Below, one piece after another: positions 46,178 through 58,500 of a DNA stretch of 64,000 bases. The stretch comes from Bugulina stolonifera (taxonomy: Eukaryota; Bryozoa; Gymnolaemata; Cheilostomatida; Bugulidae), in contig OW285193.1 of assembly GCA_935421135.1 (NCBI GenBank), positions 15,734,099-15,798,098 on the forward strand, given 5' to 3'. Position numbers and translations under genes: made by a program. Every line of letters begins with the position of its first letter. The first letter of the stretch is position 1. The notes beneath the pieces were generated by a model. The model saw only the letters and a list, made by a program, of their open reading frames with translations, made no database searches and was not told where the DNA came from.

Positions 46178-49100
46178 ATGACATTTTACAGGATATTAAC
46201 GGTACTATGTGGGCTAACAACACTTGGTTGGCTGGTTTCTACCTTGATTCTCCCCAACCTATTCTCTAATTACTTCTACTCTAATACAAAGGAAAGAACG
46301 CCATTTCGGTGGAGAGTGGGTGTTAAACTCGACTCGCATATTTTACGTGCAAAGGGTAAGCGTGTACTAAAATATCACAATTGATCAGCCAGAGACCAAG
46401 TTTTAGTTAACTAACTCAAAACACTGTTACTGGCCATCAGCCCATGCTAATGGGCCAGGCCGCCTACACTTAGCAGTTAGCTAGGGTTAACTCGCATGCT
46501 AAGACTTATATAACGAGAAAGGTACATGTATCTGAGAAAATTTATTTTATCAGCTTTTACTTAATAGCAACAGTTACCCAGTCTTAAGAGGTTTATTTTA
46601 ATTTCGAAGAGCAAACTTCAGCAAAATTAACTGTCTGCTTCTCACCGTTTAGGTACAGAACAGTTTTGAGGATTTTCTGCAACTTTTATTATTACCATTA
46701 TCACAATGAATTGCTTGATGTCGTAATGATTCAGTATAGACTACAGATATAGCTACAGACTTACTGATACTGCATGTTGTATGGTGCATTTGTAGACGGA
46801 CGTATATTTGTTGATCCTAGCATACTTGTAAAGAACAAAGACCATCAATTAAGTGATGGTAACGGATCTAATACAGCAACTTATGGGGTAAAAAACGTTT
46901 CACAAGAAAAGCATCCACTGAAATGGAAGATATCGAATAGAGATGCCGATACATTACAGCACAATCAACGAAATAGGCCTACACACAGACACCCACAAAA
47001 AGCTAACAATGATACCCATTTTGGGAAGGCGGTAAATTCAGTAAAACCTTGGCAACAGATACGTTCAGATCAAGATATAACCTTCATTATCTTGAATGCA
47101 GACATATGCAACCAGCACAAACCAGATGTTTTAATGTGGGTGTTCAGTGCAGTCGGCAATTTTGAGAGACGCTCGCTCATCAGAAGAACATGGGGCAATC
47201 GAAGTTTGTATGAACCAATTAGAGTTGCTGTTGTTTTCTCCGTAGCTGTGGTGAGACATGCAGTAGTACAGTCTAGGGTGGAACACGAACAAGCAGCTTA
47301 TGGTGACATCATACAAGATGGCAGCTTCATAGACTCCTATAAAAACCTGACATACAAGGTGTGTGTTCACAGTTAAAGTGTCCTATGCGATGTTGATAGT
47401 AACTAGTAATTCAATCTAGTAAATAGATCACCTTGATCATAGATTTGTTCAATTTGGAAATCGTTTGCTAACCGCAGCCAGTAAACAATGTAGCATATGG
47501 ACTACGCGGATGCGCTTGCATTTTTAAGTTGATAATACTACAAATGATTGGTTCTTAGCAGCTGATGCTTGAAATTCAGAAAATTCTGTTATTATTGATT
47601 ATTAAAATTGGCGAAATATGTGTATGACATATTGTACATGTAATTGGAGTTGTGTGCCTATGAACAATATTTCAATTTATGATGAAACAACTCCAAGATA
47701 GTTGAATGTGCTGTATATCTATATTGACCAATGTTGCCCAAATGTATATTTGGTTGTATGTTATTATATAATTTACAGCATAGCATGCATACACTTGTAC
47801 ACTTGTATATTGCTTCAATTTTGGGTGAGAAAGAAAATAATATGTAATAGGTCAGTATTTCTCTTTAGTTAGGGGTGTGCCATACTGGAAGCATCGCAGA
47901 GTTATAATATTCAATCATTTATTAATGTTGAGTGCCATTTGTAGCCCTCTGGGGATTCAAACCCTTTACTGTAGGGCCTATTGTCACACATTATAATAAT
48001 ATTATACAATAGATACCCTGATAATAAGTTCACAATGACCTGGTTTTTCACTAGTTTGGTATGTGTACAGCTTATCTCATGGGTTATTTAGATAATTATT
48101 ATGCAACCTGTCTATAATATATGCTAACACTTGAGTGCACAGATAGTCCAGCCTTTCTTGTACATACTCAAGTACAGTACATACTCAAGTGCAGCACATA
48201 CTTAAGTACCCAGTATACAGTTCCATACTCAATCAGGGATGATTACTAAATTTCATAACATAACATGCATGTACACTCACTACCTCTCTGTATTATAGGC
48301 ACAGGGCATGCTCCTCTGGACTCACCACTACTGTAGTGACATTAAGCTACTCTTTAAAATTGATGATGATTCGCTCCTTATACCAAAGAGAGTTACCAAG
48401 TGGTTTAAACAGTTCCATGACAACCACAACTGGCCAGTTAACAAGATCATAGGTACTATAATATTCATCATGTGACATGTACATGTGTGTATGCTATGTT
48501 ACTTCATCAGTCTACTTTACTGTTACATATTACTGCCTATCCTTCTGTAAACATTCTGAGAACTAATACTATTATACATGTGAGTCTGCTAACCATAATA
48601 CAGTATAATCATGTCTTGTTTGGTAGGTACGTTGTGGTATGACAAGGAACCTATCAGAGAGAGGAAGAGTAAATGGTATATATCTAGAGCTAATTGGCCC
48701 CATGCTACATTCTCCAGAATTGTTTGCCCTGGTTCTGGGTATATGATCTCTATAGATGCCATACCTCGCATGATTTCAGCCATGTCTAAGGTATGCAGAA
48801 ACTAGCAACTGGTGAAGTAGATGTTCAATTGGGAAAATTTTATTTCGAAGCCAAAATCAAATTTTCTGCATGTGCCTATACTTGGCTGTTTGCCCTTTAC
48901 TGGTGTCATGCATGTATTGTATTCAAGAATATGTAAAATGTTTATAATACAATGTATATGTCTAAATAGATGCCTGTTTATAAGTTTATATACAGAAAAT
49001 GTTTATATGGGTAAATTATTTATCATTCTTTATAAGGTTATGTAAATTATTTATTGCTATGGGGTCAAATGTATTCATGTCTAAAAGAGGTGCAGATGTG

Positions 49101-49352
49101 GGACAAGTAGCCTGATATAGAGCAATCTTGTAGGTGAATGTTGTCTGGTTGGAAGACATGTATACGACTGGTGTGGTGGCAGAGAAGGCTAAACTATCAT
49201 ATAGAGACAATACAGCTCACCACCTCTTCACCTACAATGGACAATCTACACCTCTAATTATTGAGGATATGTCTTCAGTTTATTTAATAGGTCATATGCC
49301 TACTACAGAGGAAATGTACAAGCTATATAATCAAGTCAAAAATTACACTTAG
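46178..49352 (+). CDS. GT31-family beta-1,3-glycosyltransferase (beta3GalT-like)
   Basis: Exons 46178-46355, 46796-47358, 48299-48452, 48627-48790, 49134-49352; phases agree, 425 residues. A type II Golgi enzyme layout: short cytosolic end, signal anchor at about residues 6-29 (ILTVLCGLTTLGWLVSTLIL), a polar stem to about 150, then the catalytic domain. GT31 motifs: RRSLIRRTWG (184-193), YGDIIQDGSFIDSYKNLTYK (228-247), the nucleotide-sugar/metal DDD motif in FKIDDDSLL (266-274), CPGSGYMIS (332-340) and EDMYTTG (360-366). Family members transfer Gal or GlcNAc in beta-1,3 linkage; the acceptor cannot be told from sequence. The frame is also open from a Met at 46067, which would put a longer segment before the anchor; the shorter start gives a normal type II topology. 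AATAAA lies at 49712. Confidence 0.9.
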
Positions 49353-49711
49353 TTTTACTTTACCCACTTTAGTAACCTTTGCAAGTCACAACCTTTCATA
49401 GTAGGCTAAATGTATTATTTGTGTGCTAAGTTTACTATATAAATAGGCTATATACTATCATAGCATCTGTATTTATGGGCATTCGTAAGCTATTGATCAT
49501 AATTAGAAGTTGTCCTCTCTCAATTTATTTTTTTCTTGCTCAACTTGGGAAGAAGAGAAAGACAGTGCCCAAGTACATGTATGTCTTTTCGTTTAATTAT
49601 CTATGGCATTGTAATTGGCACACTATAACGCTAACAAAGAATATAAAAATGTTTGATATTTTATGTCACTTTTTAGTATTTACATAATATTATAAAATAT
49701 TATGATAACAC

Positions 49712-49717
49712 AATAAA
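49712..49717 (+). terminator. Candidate poly(A) signal of the GT31 gene
   Basis: AATAAA 360 bp past the stop codon, in AT-rich sequence. First clear match downstream of the gene. Confidence 0.4.
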
Positions 49718-49884
49718 ACTGTGTTATATAAAAATTTATAGCTAAGTGATTTAACATTATAATGGCCTTAGAGTGTCTGTGGGAACCATTGCTGTAAATC
49801 TGAGGAACCCAGTCACCTGAATAAAGCCTCACAATGTAGACTAAGGCCCACTAAATAGAAATTGATACTGTTGTAAATGGAGCT

Positions 49885-50365
49885 GTAAGTTTGAAACACA
49901 GTCTAGGCTTTATTTTGAAAGCCCCAACAAATTTTCAAGCAGGCTATGATTCCAAAAAATATTGGAGGAAAGGGGATCTTCAAGGGGTGCCCAGTGATGG
50001 TGATTTGGATCTCAGTCTACCATTGACCCCATAAACATGATTTTGCCATTAAAAACACATTACTATAAAGAAATAGTGAAATAAAGCTGTAGACAAAGTT
50101 TTTTAATGAAAAAGCTAACGTTTAGTTTGGAGGCCCCTATAGGGACACAGTAATAAAACTTGAAACTGTTTAAAACACACTCTAAGCTACATCTACAAAT
50201 TTTGAAGGAGGCTATGATATCAAAATATTGGTTAAAAGGGGGTGTCCAAGGGGTGCCCAGTGATGGTGGTCTTTAGAACACAGTCTACAATATTACCACC
50301 AGAAACATTATTTTAACATTAAAAAATACACAACTATAAAGAAATCATGAAATAAAAGTGTAGAG
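49885..50365. repeat. Two diverged direct repeats of about 210 bp
   Basis: Units near 49885-50095 and 50155-50365 share in order gaggctatgat/caggctatgat, aaggggtgcccagtgatggt, cagtcta, aaaaa-cac, ctataaagaaat-tgaaataaa. The second runs into the LINE fragment at 50345. Origin unknown. Confidence 0.7.
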
Positions 50366-51010
50366 AGGCAGGTAGAGGAATTGGAAACTGCAGAAATAAG
50401 TTTTGCACTGGGAGTGAATAGATTTGACAAAATTAGAAATGAAAGAATAAGAGGAACTAGAGAAGAGAGGTATGAGAATAAGCAGAAGCATGACCGAGTA
50501 TATGTGCTTCAACAACAAGGGAGAGCCAGGAGAAGTTTTACTAGAAGGAGTGGAGCTGCCTAAAGTAGAAGGTTTCAAATATCTGGGTTGTCTGCTACAA
50601 AGTGATGGGAAATACAATAGGGAAGTGAAAAAGAAAGTGCAAACCGGTGGAATTCTTGGAGAGAAATCTCAGGAGTATTTTGTGATAGATGGATGGTGCC
50701 GAAACTCAAAGGAAAGATTTACCAAGCTGCGGTTAGACCAGCTATGATGTATGGATTAGAAACACTAGCAACCACCAAGAGGCAGGTAGAGGAGTTAGAA
50801 ACAGCAGAAATGAGTATGATGTGTTTTGCACTGGGAGTGAATAGATTTGACAGAAATGAAAGAATAAGAGGAAGATTGAGAGGACACGCAGGGGTAGACT
50901 GGGAAGAAGGTATATGGATGTGTTAAAAGAGGACATGAAAGCAGCAGGAGTGACCATGGAAATGGCAGAAGACAAGAATGAATGGAGGAACAGGATCCTT
51001 GAAAAATGAT
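50345..51010 (+). pseudogene. LINE 3' fragment with internal duplication
   Basis: Translations contain FKYLGCLLQSDGKYNREVKK, LKGKIYQAAVRPAMMYGLET, RQVEELETAEMSMMCFALGV and, near the end, GRRYMDVLKEDMKAAGVTM-type sequence, the common C-terminal region of a widespread animal non-LTR retrotransposon. The AEMSMMCFALGVNRFD segment occurs twice (about 50366-50430 and 50785-50850), and frames change, so it is rearranged and dead. Confidence 0.8.
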
Positions 51011-51705
51011 GATGATATGTAATATTGTATTACAATTATGCAATGGACATGTATATATAATGCAATGGACATGTATTTGATTGTTATAGCTATTTGATTA
51101 TTATAACCAGTTTAGACTCAGCCTATTCAATCATTAATCAACAATTTTGGTTTTATAGCTGTGTGACTAAAGATAACACATCTTTATTACTAGCAGTTTA
51201 GCTGTAGTTTAATATTTACAAAAATACAATAAAAAAGTAGTAATTCTGTGTTCTATATCTGTTATGTAGGAAGCAGGCAGAGCAAACCAGGAAGTAAAAA
51301 TAATTAATATAATTGACATAATAGTTGCTAGGTTACTGATTCATAGTAGAAGAGAGTGTGAATAATAGAGGTTGGTGAATGTAAGAGGTGATCATGTAAA
51401 TAGTATTAATAACAAAATAATGCTGAGCATGTGCCATTTCCAAGTAGCATAGTAAAATAATTGTTTCAGACTAGATATGAGCATGCAATAAATACACACA
51501 GTAAACACACAATCCCGTAAAGATACACTATGTTGTATAGAATAGAAAAACTGAAAATATAGACTCATTATAAATTGGCCGGACAAATGGGATTGTGGAT
51601 GTAAGGTACTTGTAGGCTATATTCTGAGAGTAAAGATAAATTTGTGAGATTAAAGATAAATAGAAGGAATAAAAAATAATCCCACAGTGAACAGTGTAAA
51701 GCTAG

Positions 51706-52886
51706 TTAGTGTATGTTAGAAATATTATGGGATTTATAAACTGCTGAAACACACTTTAAAATAGGTTTACCAATCTCTACCACCTGAGCGAGTAGGACTT
51801 TGACTTCAGAGTAGTCTTGTTTACACATAATGTCAATCAAGACCTTGAGAGAAGGAAGTGTGAAGACAGCAAGGTAGGCTAGCTTACGTGTCCACCAGGG
51901 ATGGTGTGCTGCTAGAGTCGCCTGATATACACCATAGACTAAGGAAGAGGTTTTTACATCACTTTCCACATCCTTTAGTTGGTCCATAAATTCAATAAAA
52001 AATTCTAGAGCCCAGTGCAACCGTAGAAAAGTTCTGGCTCCTGACTTTCGGTCACCTGTAACTCCACGGCTTAGTTCGTGATTGAGCATGCCAGTGAGTG
52101 TTTGATACTCGTTGCCACTGGCCGAGTCTAAATGGTTTTGTAATAATCCAATTTTTTTTGTCAAATCATGGGCAACGAAAGCGAATACGGGTCCAGTTAG
52201 CTTGAAGAACCTGTTAAAATATTAATAATGGCCAATTAGATTATCAGTCGAGAGACACTAGTATAATATCATGTGCTTGATGATATTCGTAATGGTAAAA
52301 TGACCACAGTTGATAGTTAAATAAAAATTTGCATGTATTTCAAATTTTAACTGGTATCGGCCACATGAAATTATAGTAAAACTTCAAAAATTGAAAATTC
52401 TAATAGGAGTGTAGCCTACCTTGTTAGCTCTCGAAAAGCGGTGAGGTAGTCTACCAATTTAACATCTACACATTCAAAGTAGTTACAAGTGACAGTTTGA
52501 CCATAACTGATTTCATTTGGATCCGTGTCGTCAGATTCTCTTTTGTTGTAACTACCAGATGGATGATGGCATGGTTGCATCTTTCCAACATCATCATAAC
52601 CTACTACAGTAGCAGCTTCTGTGCTGTCTTGATGCGCTGCCACGGAAGAGTTATTTGAAGAATGACAATAGCCAGAGTGAAAGTTGCCATCAAATGGTTG
52701 ATGTAGAAGGGAACCTGGTACAGTTTGTCCTTTATTCCCACCTTGCTCAATAGTTGTGCTGGAAATTCCAGTGGGCACGTTGACATCCGGAGCAATAGTA
52801 GCATCTCTGAATGAATCTAATACTACTTTCAAATCAAAGTCTCTTTTATGGTCAGTAGCTAAGCATCGTGGATTTGATAGAGCCAT
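51706..52886 (-). CDS. Ceramide-1-phosphate transfer protein-like (GLTP fold) with N-terminal-half insert
   Basis: Exons 52886-52420 and 52210-51706, joined in phase, 323 residues (human CPTP 214). GLTP-fold proteins move sphingolipids between membranes in the cytosol. Alignable features: FDLKVVLDSF near residue 20; DYLTAFRELTRFFKLTGPVF (146-165), with Asp146 at the headgroup-binding Asp and Arg152 where CPTP has Lys60; LLQNHL...YQTLTGMLNHEL; GARTFLRLHWALEF with Arg215 and Arg219 (the Arg106/Arg110 pair); AAHHPWWTRK with His259, spaced 40 from the second Arg as in CPTP; AYLAVFTLPS near the end. The paired arginines favour ceramide-1-phosphate over glycolipid. Between helix 1 and the Asp region lies an extra stretch of about 100 residues rich in Ser, His, Asn and Gly, all within exon 1. 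A second in-frame Met lies 9 codons upstream; the chosen start matches the fold. Confidence 0.85.
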
Positions 52887-53578
52887 GTAGGATAGAGAAA
52901 TAATTTCAATCAATCTACTAAAAGATCAATACGTCTTATAAATTAAAATTTACGTTAAAATCATAGTGTAGTAAATATTAAATCGGTTCATTATGTAACA
53001 AAACATTCAATATCATATACATCTATAGTATCTATAAGCTCTAGCGCACTAACAATATTTAATGACAAAGTTCAATTAGGGCCTACAGCTACGGTATCAT
53101 GTAAATTGTATTCTAATTTTAGATTTTTTTTTAATGAATCAGTCAAAGATAACTTGCTTCCAGCAGAAAGCCAAGATATGAAAATATATACCATAGCAGA
53201 TTGAAAATCAATTAAAATTAAATTTTAATTTGAGTGAGTAACAGCAAACATACTGCTACTGCTACTACTACTACCACCACCACCACATACTATAACTATT
53301 CATATTGATATTACTATAAAAACAGCCCAATGCATGCTATCCGATAACTTATTTATAATTATAATTGTTACTTACTTACTTAGCATACTTAGAGTTGTTA
53401 TCACGTTATACCACTAGGCGAGTGGAAGGGACGTGCCTCATTTGAAGAAACTGTAGTAACAAAATTTGTGTTGGCTTTTGCTAAATATGATTAAATGTCA
53501 ATTTTTATGCTGTAGTGACCTCAGCACAGGTCCTGTTTTTATGTATTGGCATTGTTGTTGGCAGTGTATTCTGCAGAA
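52887..53578. other. Upstream of CPTP-like gene, no gene seen
   Basis: AT-rich. A trinucleotide microsatellite (tgctac/tac/cac runs) lies at 53251-53286. Confidence 0.5.
53251..53286. repeat. Trinucleotide microsatellite
   Basis: (CTGCTA)(CTA)n(CCA)n run of 36 bp. Confidence 0.9.
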
Positions 53579-54060
53579 TTATTTTTCTCCCTTAAGATCT
53601 TGAATGGTTCGCGGCAGAAAACTATTGTGGAATAACGAACCGTTTGTGCGGAATGTGGCAGGGAGTCCACGAGTCTGGGATCTGGTGGCCATTGTGGTGA
53701 GTGGCTTGTTGATGATGTTATCATAGGAGGCTGACAGAGAAGGGTGGTGCTCTTCCTTCGCGAGGATGCACATCAGAAGATTCACTCTTTGGTCTTTTCT
53801 TCTCTTAAGCAGTGGGACCAGACCAAGTTTGGTTTTCGCTTCTTCTATACCAAACCTCCCCTTGATATTTGCAATGAATCTCACCGCTTGGTCCTGCAGC
53901 AGCTCAATACTGGAGATCTCTTGTTTGCAACAGGTATCCCAAGCAGCCGCTGCATACTCCAGGTGTGGGAGGCAAAGCGCTTTGTAAGCTTGTAATTTAG
54001 CCTTTTTGGGAGCCCAGAAAAGTGCCCTCTTCACCATTCCCAGTTGTTGTTTTGCGGTTA
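53579..54060 (-). pseudogene. Non-LTR retrotransposon C-terminal fragment, frame intact
   Basis: A single open frame of about 150 codons: YKALCLPHLEYAAAAWDTC, ELLQDQAVRFIANIKGR, LGLVPLLKRRKDQRVNLLM, FHNSFLPRTIQDL. This is the post-reverse-transcriptase tail of a LINE polyprotein. 5'-truncated, yet without stops over 450 bp, so it is the youngest LINE copy in the window. Confidence 0.82.
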
Positions 54061-54889
54061 TAATTTTCCTCTGAATGTGTGTTGCTAACAGTAATGTACA
54101 TTATTTAACAGCGCACATACAAAACATAAATATATCCACTTATACTGTGTACCTATAGTATAGCTAACATCTATCAATTCTGCATGTAATTAAAAAATTA
54201 AATTTAATAATTATTTTGTAAAATAAACAATATTGTTGACACTGTCATAGTGACTCAGCAAAGTTTCTATCGAGGTAATATAAATCGTTGGATCGCTACC
54301 GTGTATTAACGTCCTTTTAATGCACTAGTTCAAAGGCTACGAACGAAAAGAACACATTGCGATTGGTTGCACCATTCTTTTGTCAACTATCATTGGATAC
54401 ATAATTCATCCAATTAAAACTGTTATAATGCAATCCAATCACCAAGGTGGTTGATCCACAGAATTCTATGGGTTGATCTAGAAGCGAATGAAATGGAGGA
54501 TAGTAAGCAGTAGCGAATGGTGAAGTCGATTACAGAATACCGGAAACTGGCGGAACTTGGGAATTCCCATTAAAAATGTGCACTAACGATCATTCTAGTG
54601 TGGACCCTAATTCACAATGGTTTCAACAAACAATAACGTTTTGAGATTAGATTAGCTCTATGTGTGTGTGGACGTGACGAATCAGGTAAACAGAATGTCT
54701 CCTCTTGTTTTTATGAAAATTCAAATAGCAAGTTACAAGACACTACAAATTAAAATTGGGCTCGATAATTTTCTTGCCATGTCTTATACTGGCCAAAATT
54801 ATAATCACTATGTGTTTTTGATTTATATGATGTGTCACACAATACTACAGGATGTGTCCGATTTGTGTGCTCGTGAAACAGCGCAGAGC

Positions 54890-55330
54890 TTAGCTCAAGT
54901 CATAAGTCAATTTGACGTGGACTTACCGACTTGAACACCAATGTGACTTGACTTGGAAACCTGCATGATTTGTGGCTTTTACTTGGGGTCTACCAAATCA
55001 ATATGATGGATAAAAATGTGCACACTGTATAGCAAACATGGAAATCAGGTCTCAATTGTCTACCCATGTATTATTTTTACTTCGTCAGTGCTGTTAGCTG
55101 CGGTCAGAGTATATCAGGTTGAGGTATGAGTATGACTATCTGGGGATACACAACACAGGACAACACTTACACTGTGTGTGCTTGAGACTATACAGACCAT
55201 TTATTTCATGATTAATACATGCATATCTTGTGTGGTCATAGAAAAGCATGAAACTGAATATGTGATGGTATACACAATCTACCAGATAATGATCTTTATA
55301 TACAAAAATATTGTTTAGCAATACATGTGG
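54890..55330. mobile_element. Truncated second copy of the AAGTC hAT-like element
   Basis: Starts in ctcaagtcataagtcaa and tgacttgacttgg, then runs as the reverse complement of the interior of 26916-27813 (shared caggtctcaattgtctaccc and actctgagtatatcaa-type stretches). The far terminus is not found. Confidence 0.7.
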
Positions 55331-55531
55331 AGTAAATTGTAGATATGCTACAGTGCTGCACAACTTATCACAAACAACAGCAGCAAATGAAAAAAAATCA
55401 TTTATATTGATAAAAGCAATGGACGGAGATTAACAAGTAGTGGTATCACTAAACGAGCCAGATTAAGCAACTACTTGAAGAACCGTGACTTAACATTGCA
55501 GAAAACATCCAGCAAACTAACTAGTACCAGT

Positions 55532-58500
55532 TCATTTCTTTTTTCCGGATTTTCCACTGGCTTTTGGACTCTTCTTGCCACTCTTCTTGCCCTTTGGTGA
55601 TGGTGCCGACTTTTCAGCCTCGGCTTTAAGGGCAGCCTCTGCTGCGGCTATCTCCTCTAATCGCTTTCGCTCGGCTTCTAAATATTTTTGTCTGAATGCT
55701 TCCCTAGGAGCATTTACTTCTGCTCTTTTTTCATCGAGTTTTGCCTAATAAAAAATAAAATTGTACATTGAGACACATGTAAAATCTAGCAGTTGTCATA
55801 ACTTTGCTATCAACAATATCTATTATTTAGTATTCAAAATAATAAACAACAGACACCTATAAATTTTGACTACATTAAAATACCATAGGATTTAACAAAT
55901 CGCTATTACCTACTTGCTAAAATGATTGAAGCTAAAAATTCACAACAAATGATACGTTGGGCATCAGAGCAAATGCAAGCACATCTAAATAATAGTACTG
56001 TAAAATAAAGCTTAATTATATATATACTGAAGAGCCAAATATACATCTATGGGAAGATGACATAGCTTAGCAATAATGTTAAACAAAGAGTTTGGCTTTG
56101 AGTAGCATGCTTTTCACATACACATTAGTTATGCTAATGAAAACCACAATCACTTAGAGAACATTGTGAAGGCAGTCTTTTTGGAAGTAAGCAACATGTA
56201 TGTTCATTTGGTCCAAATCATTGTGGTTTTCCTATGTTCATGTAAATTATAGGTGTTTACTATTTTAAATAATACTACATGTAGGTTCAAAGTCTGACCA
56301 AGAAGCAGGGTTTAAAGTAAACTAGGATTAGTAGGTAACATTTCTAGCACAATATGTAGAAAACGACAGAGAAAATCTCCTACACATTATTGATGGTTAA
56401 AGTAGTTTAGTGTTGCTGCTGCTGTGCAGCAAAGTCTCTCTACGTTGTTCTGCAAGCCTACGATTAGCCTGCACCCTCATTTCTCTAATGGCATCAACCC
56501 TTTCCTATGAAGGATATTTATAGTAAATACATTAACTGAACAGTTGTCAGTGCTAAGCAATTATAATTACACAGCCATGCCAAACATAATTATGACACCA
56601 TGTCAAGGTTGCGATGGTATGCCCAACTTGGCAGTATACTATACTATGCACTATATTAGTACTGATGATTACTAGTCTATATGGCACAGAGTTACTGTTT
56701 TAGTATGAAATGCAGTGTCACTAGTAGGCTGTTTTATGACCTCCAAATCTTGACTCAATCTGTCAATAGTGGTCTGTTAGAGTATATATAATTAAGATTA
56801 CATAAAACAAATCCTCTGTAGTCATATTAGTACACTTAGGGAGCTATGGTTTGTATCTACCTGCAATCTCTCACATTCTTCCAGTTGTTGTATCTTCATC
56901 CTATTCCTATCCTGTTGGTCTTCCTCCCTCCAGCGTTCAACCCTCTCTCTAAACATTCGATACTCTTGTATTTCCTTTTGACGCGCTTCCATTTGCTTTC
57001 TGTCTTCCTCTTCATCTTTATAGCGTGGTGTATCGTATAATTTTCTGCAGATGATGCACAAATTTCACTTTCAGTCAGATTTAAAATAAAGATATGATAA
57101 ATATAGATATGTTAAACTATAGTATGTTTTAGCTGCACTAAATAAATTTACCTAAGGAAAGGAGTAACGTCAAGTGGCTGTAGAACTTCTTTAGGCTTAG
57201 GTCCAGGGGGCGGTTGTAAAGTATAAACCAACTCCTCCTCAAAGTCAGTGGATTGGGCGGTAGCTGGAGGTTTAGGTGATTCTTCACCATCTTCCACTAC
57301 TTTAATCATATGAGAAGCCAAGTACTTCTGCCTGGAGAGTTGTGCCTACGAATACACACAGACACCCTTTGTCCAATATTCTCAGCAACATAATTAAAAC
57401 TCCAGCTAAAATATAACAAGCTAAATAGTTCAAGAGGCCATGATTTGGGATAATGAGAATTTCTTAACAGCATGTATTCTAAGACTTACCTTAGCAGCCC
57501 GGCCTGGTTCAGCCTCTTCCCATGCTCTCTTCATGGCTCGTATTTCATCAGCTCTTTCTGTATCCTTTTTAACCTCTATCTCTTCCTATCAACATATTAT
57601 ATGTATTTAACATGTATTCCAGTGCTTAGATAGCAAACATCGATTAGTGTCAGATGGTGCAGACATGCATGTGGAACCAAAACAACAAAGGTTATAAAAA
57701 ATATTTCTTATTTAGCATACAGGTAGGCTGAAAAATGGTTATCTTGAATAAATAAAAACGGTCAAATTATAATTAATATTAGATTGTGTCTTCTAATATA
57801 AATGAACAATGAAAGGCTCGTAATTCTCATATTATATGCTACCTTTAGTTTTCTCTGATGCTGAAAAACATGGAAACATAGTCATGGAAAGTGTGACTTC
57901 CATTTAGTAGCTCTGACAGTCACACTTTGATTGAACTAGTGCTCACAGTTTACCGGTTAGTAGTTACATGTGAGTAGAAGTTAGTAGGGTGGGTAAGGGG
58001 AACTAATTTCACAGAACAAACTAAAGGGTTATTAAATTCTAATTGTACAATATAGGGTCACGATTAGAAGAGTTAGTAATTAATCAACATCAATATTACA
58101 TGCTAGTAGAGCTTGCCGGCACTAAACACCGCTATTTACTAATTGGTCAAAGTGAATCAAGAAGGTCAGCCGTGATTGGTTGAGAATATAGTGGAATGGG
58201 CAACACACCGACTACAAAGTTGCAAGACTTACTATTACAGTGTCTACTATATCTGTGGGTTTCGTCGGTTTTTTATTGGTAGACGATTCTAGTGGTTGCT
58301 ATTAATAGATGTGTAACCCATAAGTGTAAGGTAAATAAAATAATATTTAGTTAAAAACAAGGTAACCAAACAATTGGGAGCATCATTACTAATACACACG
58401 GTAATTTATATCGTTACAATAAATCTGAATGTTATTGGTGAAGGCCTAAGTGTGAGCAGGAAGCAAAAAATACATTAAGGAGTACAAGACTAAAAACCAA

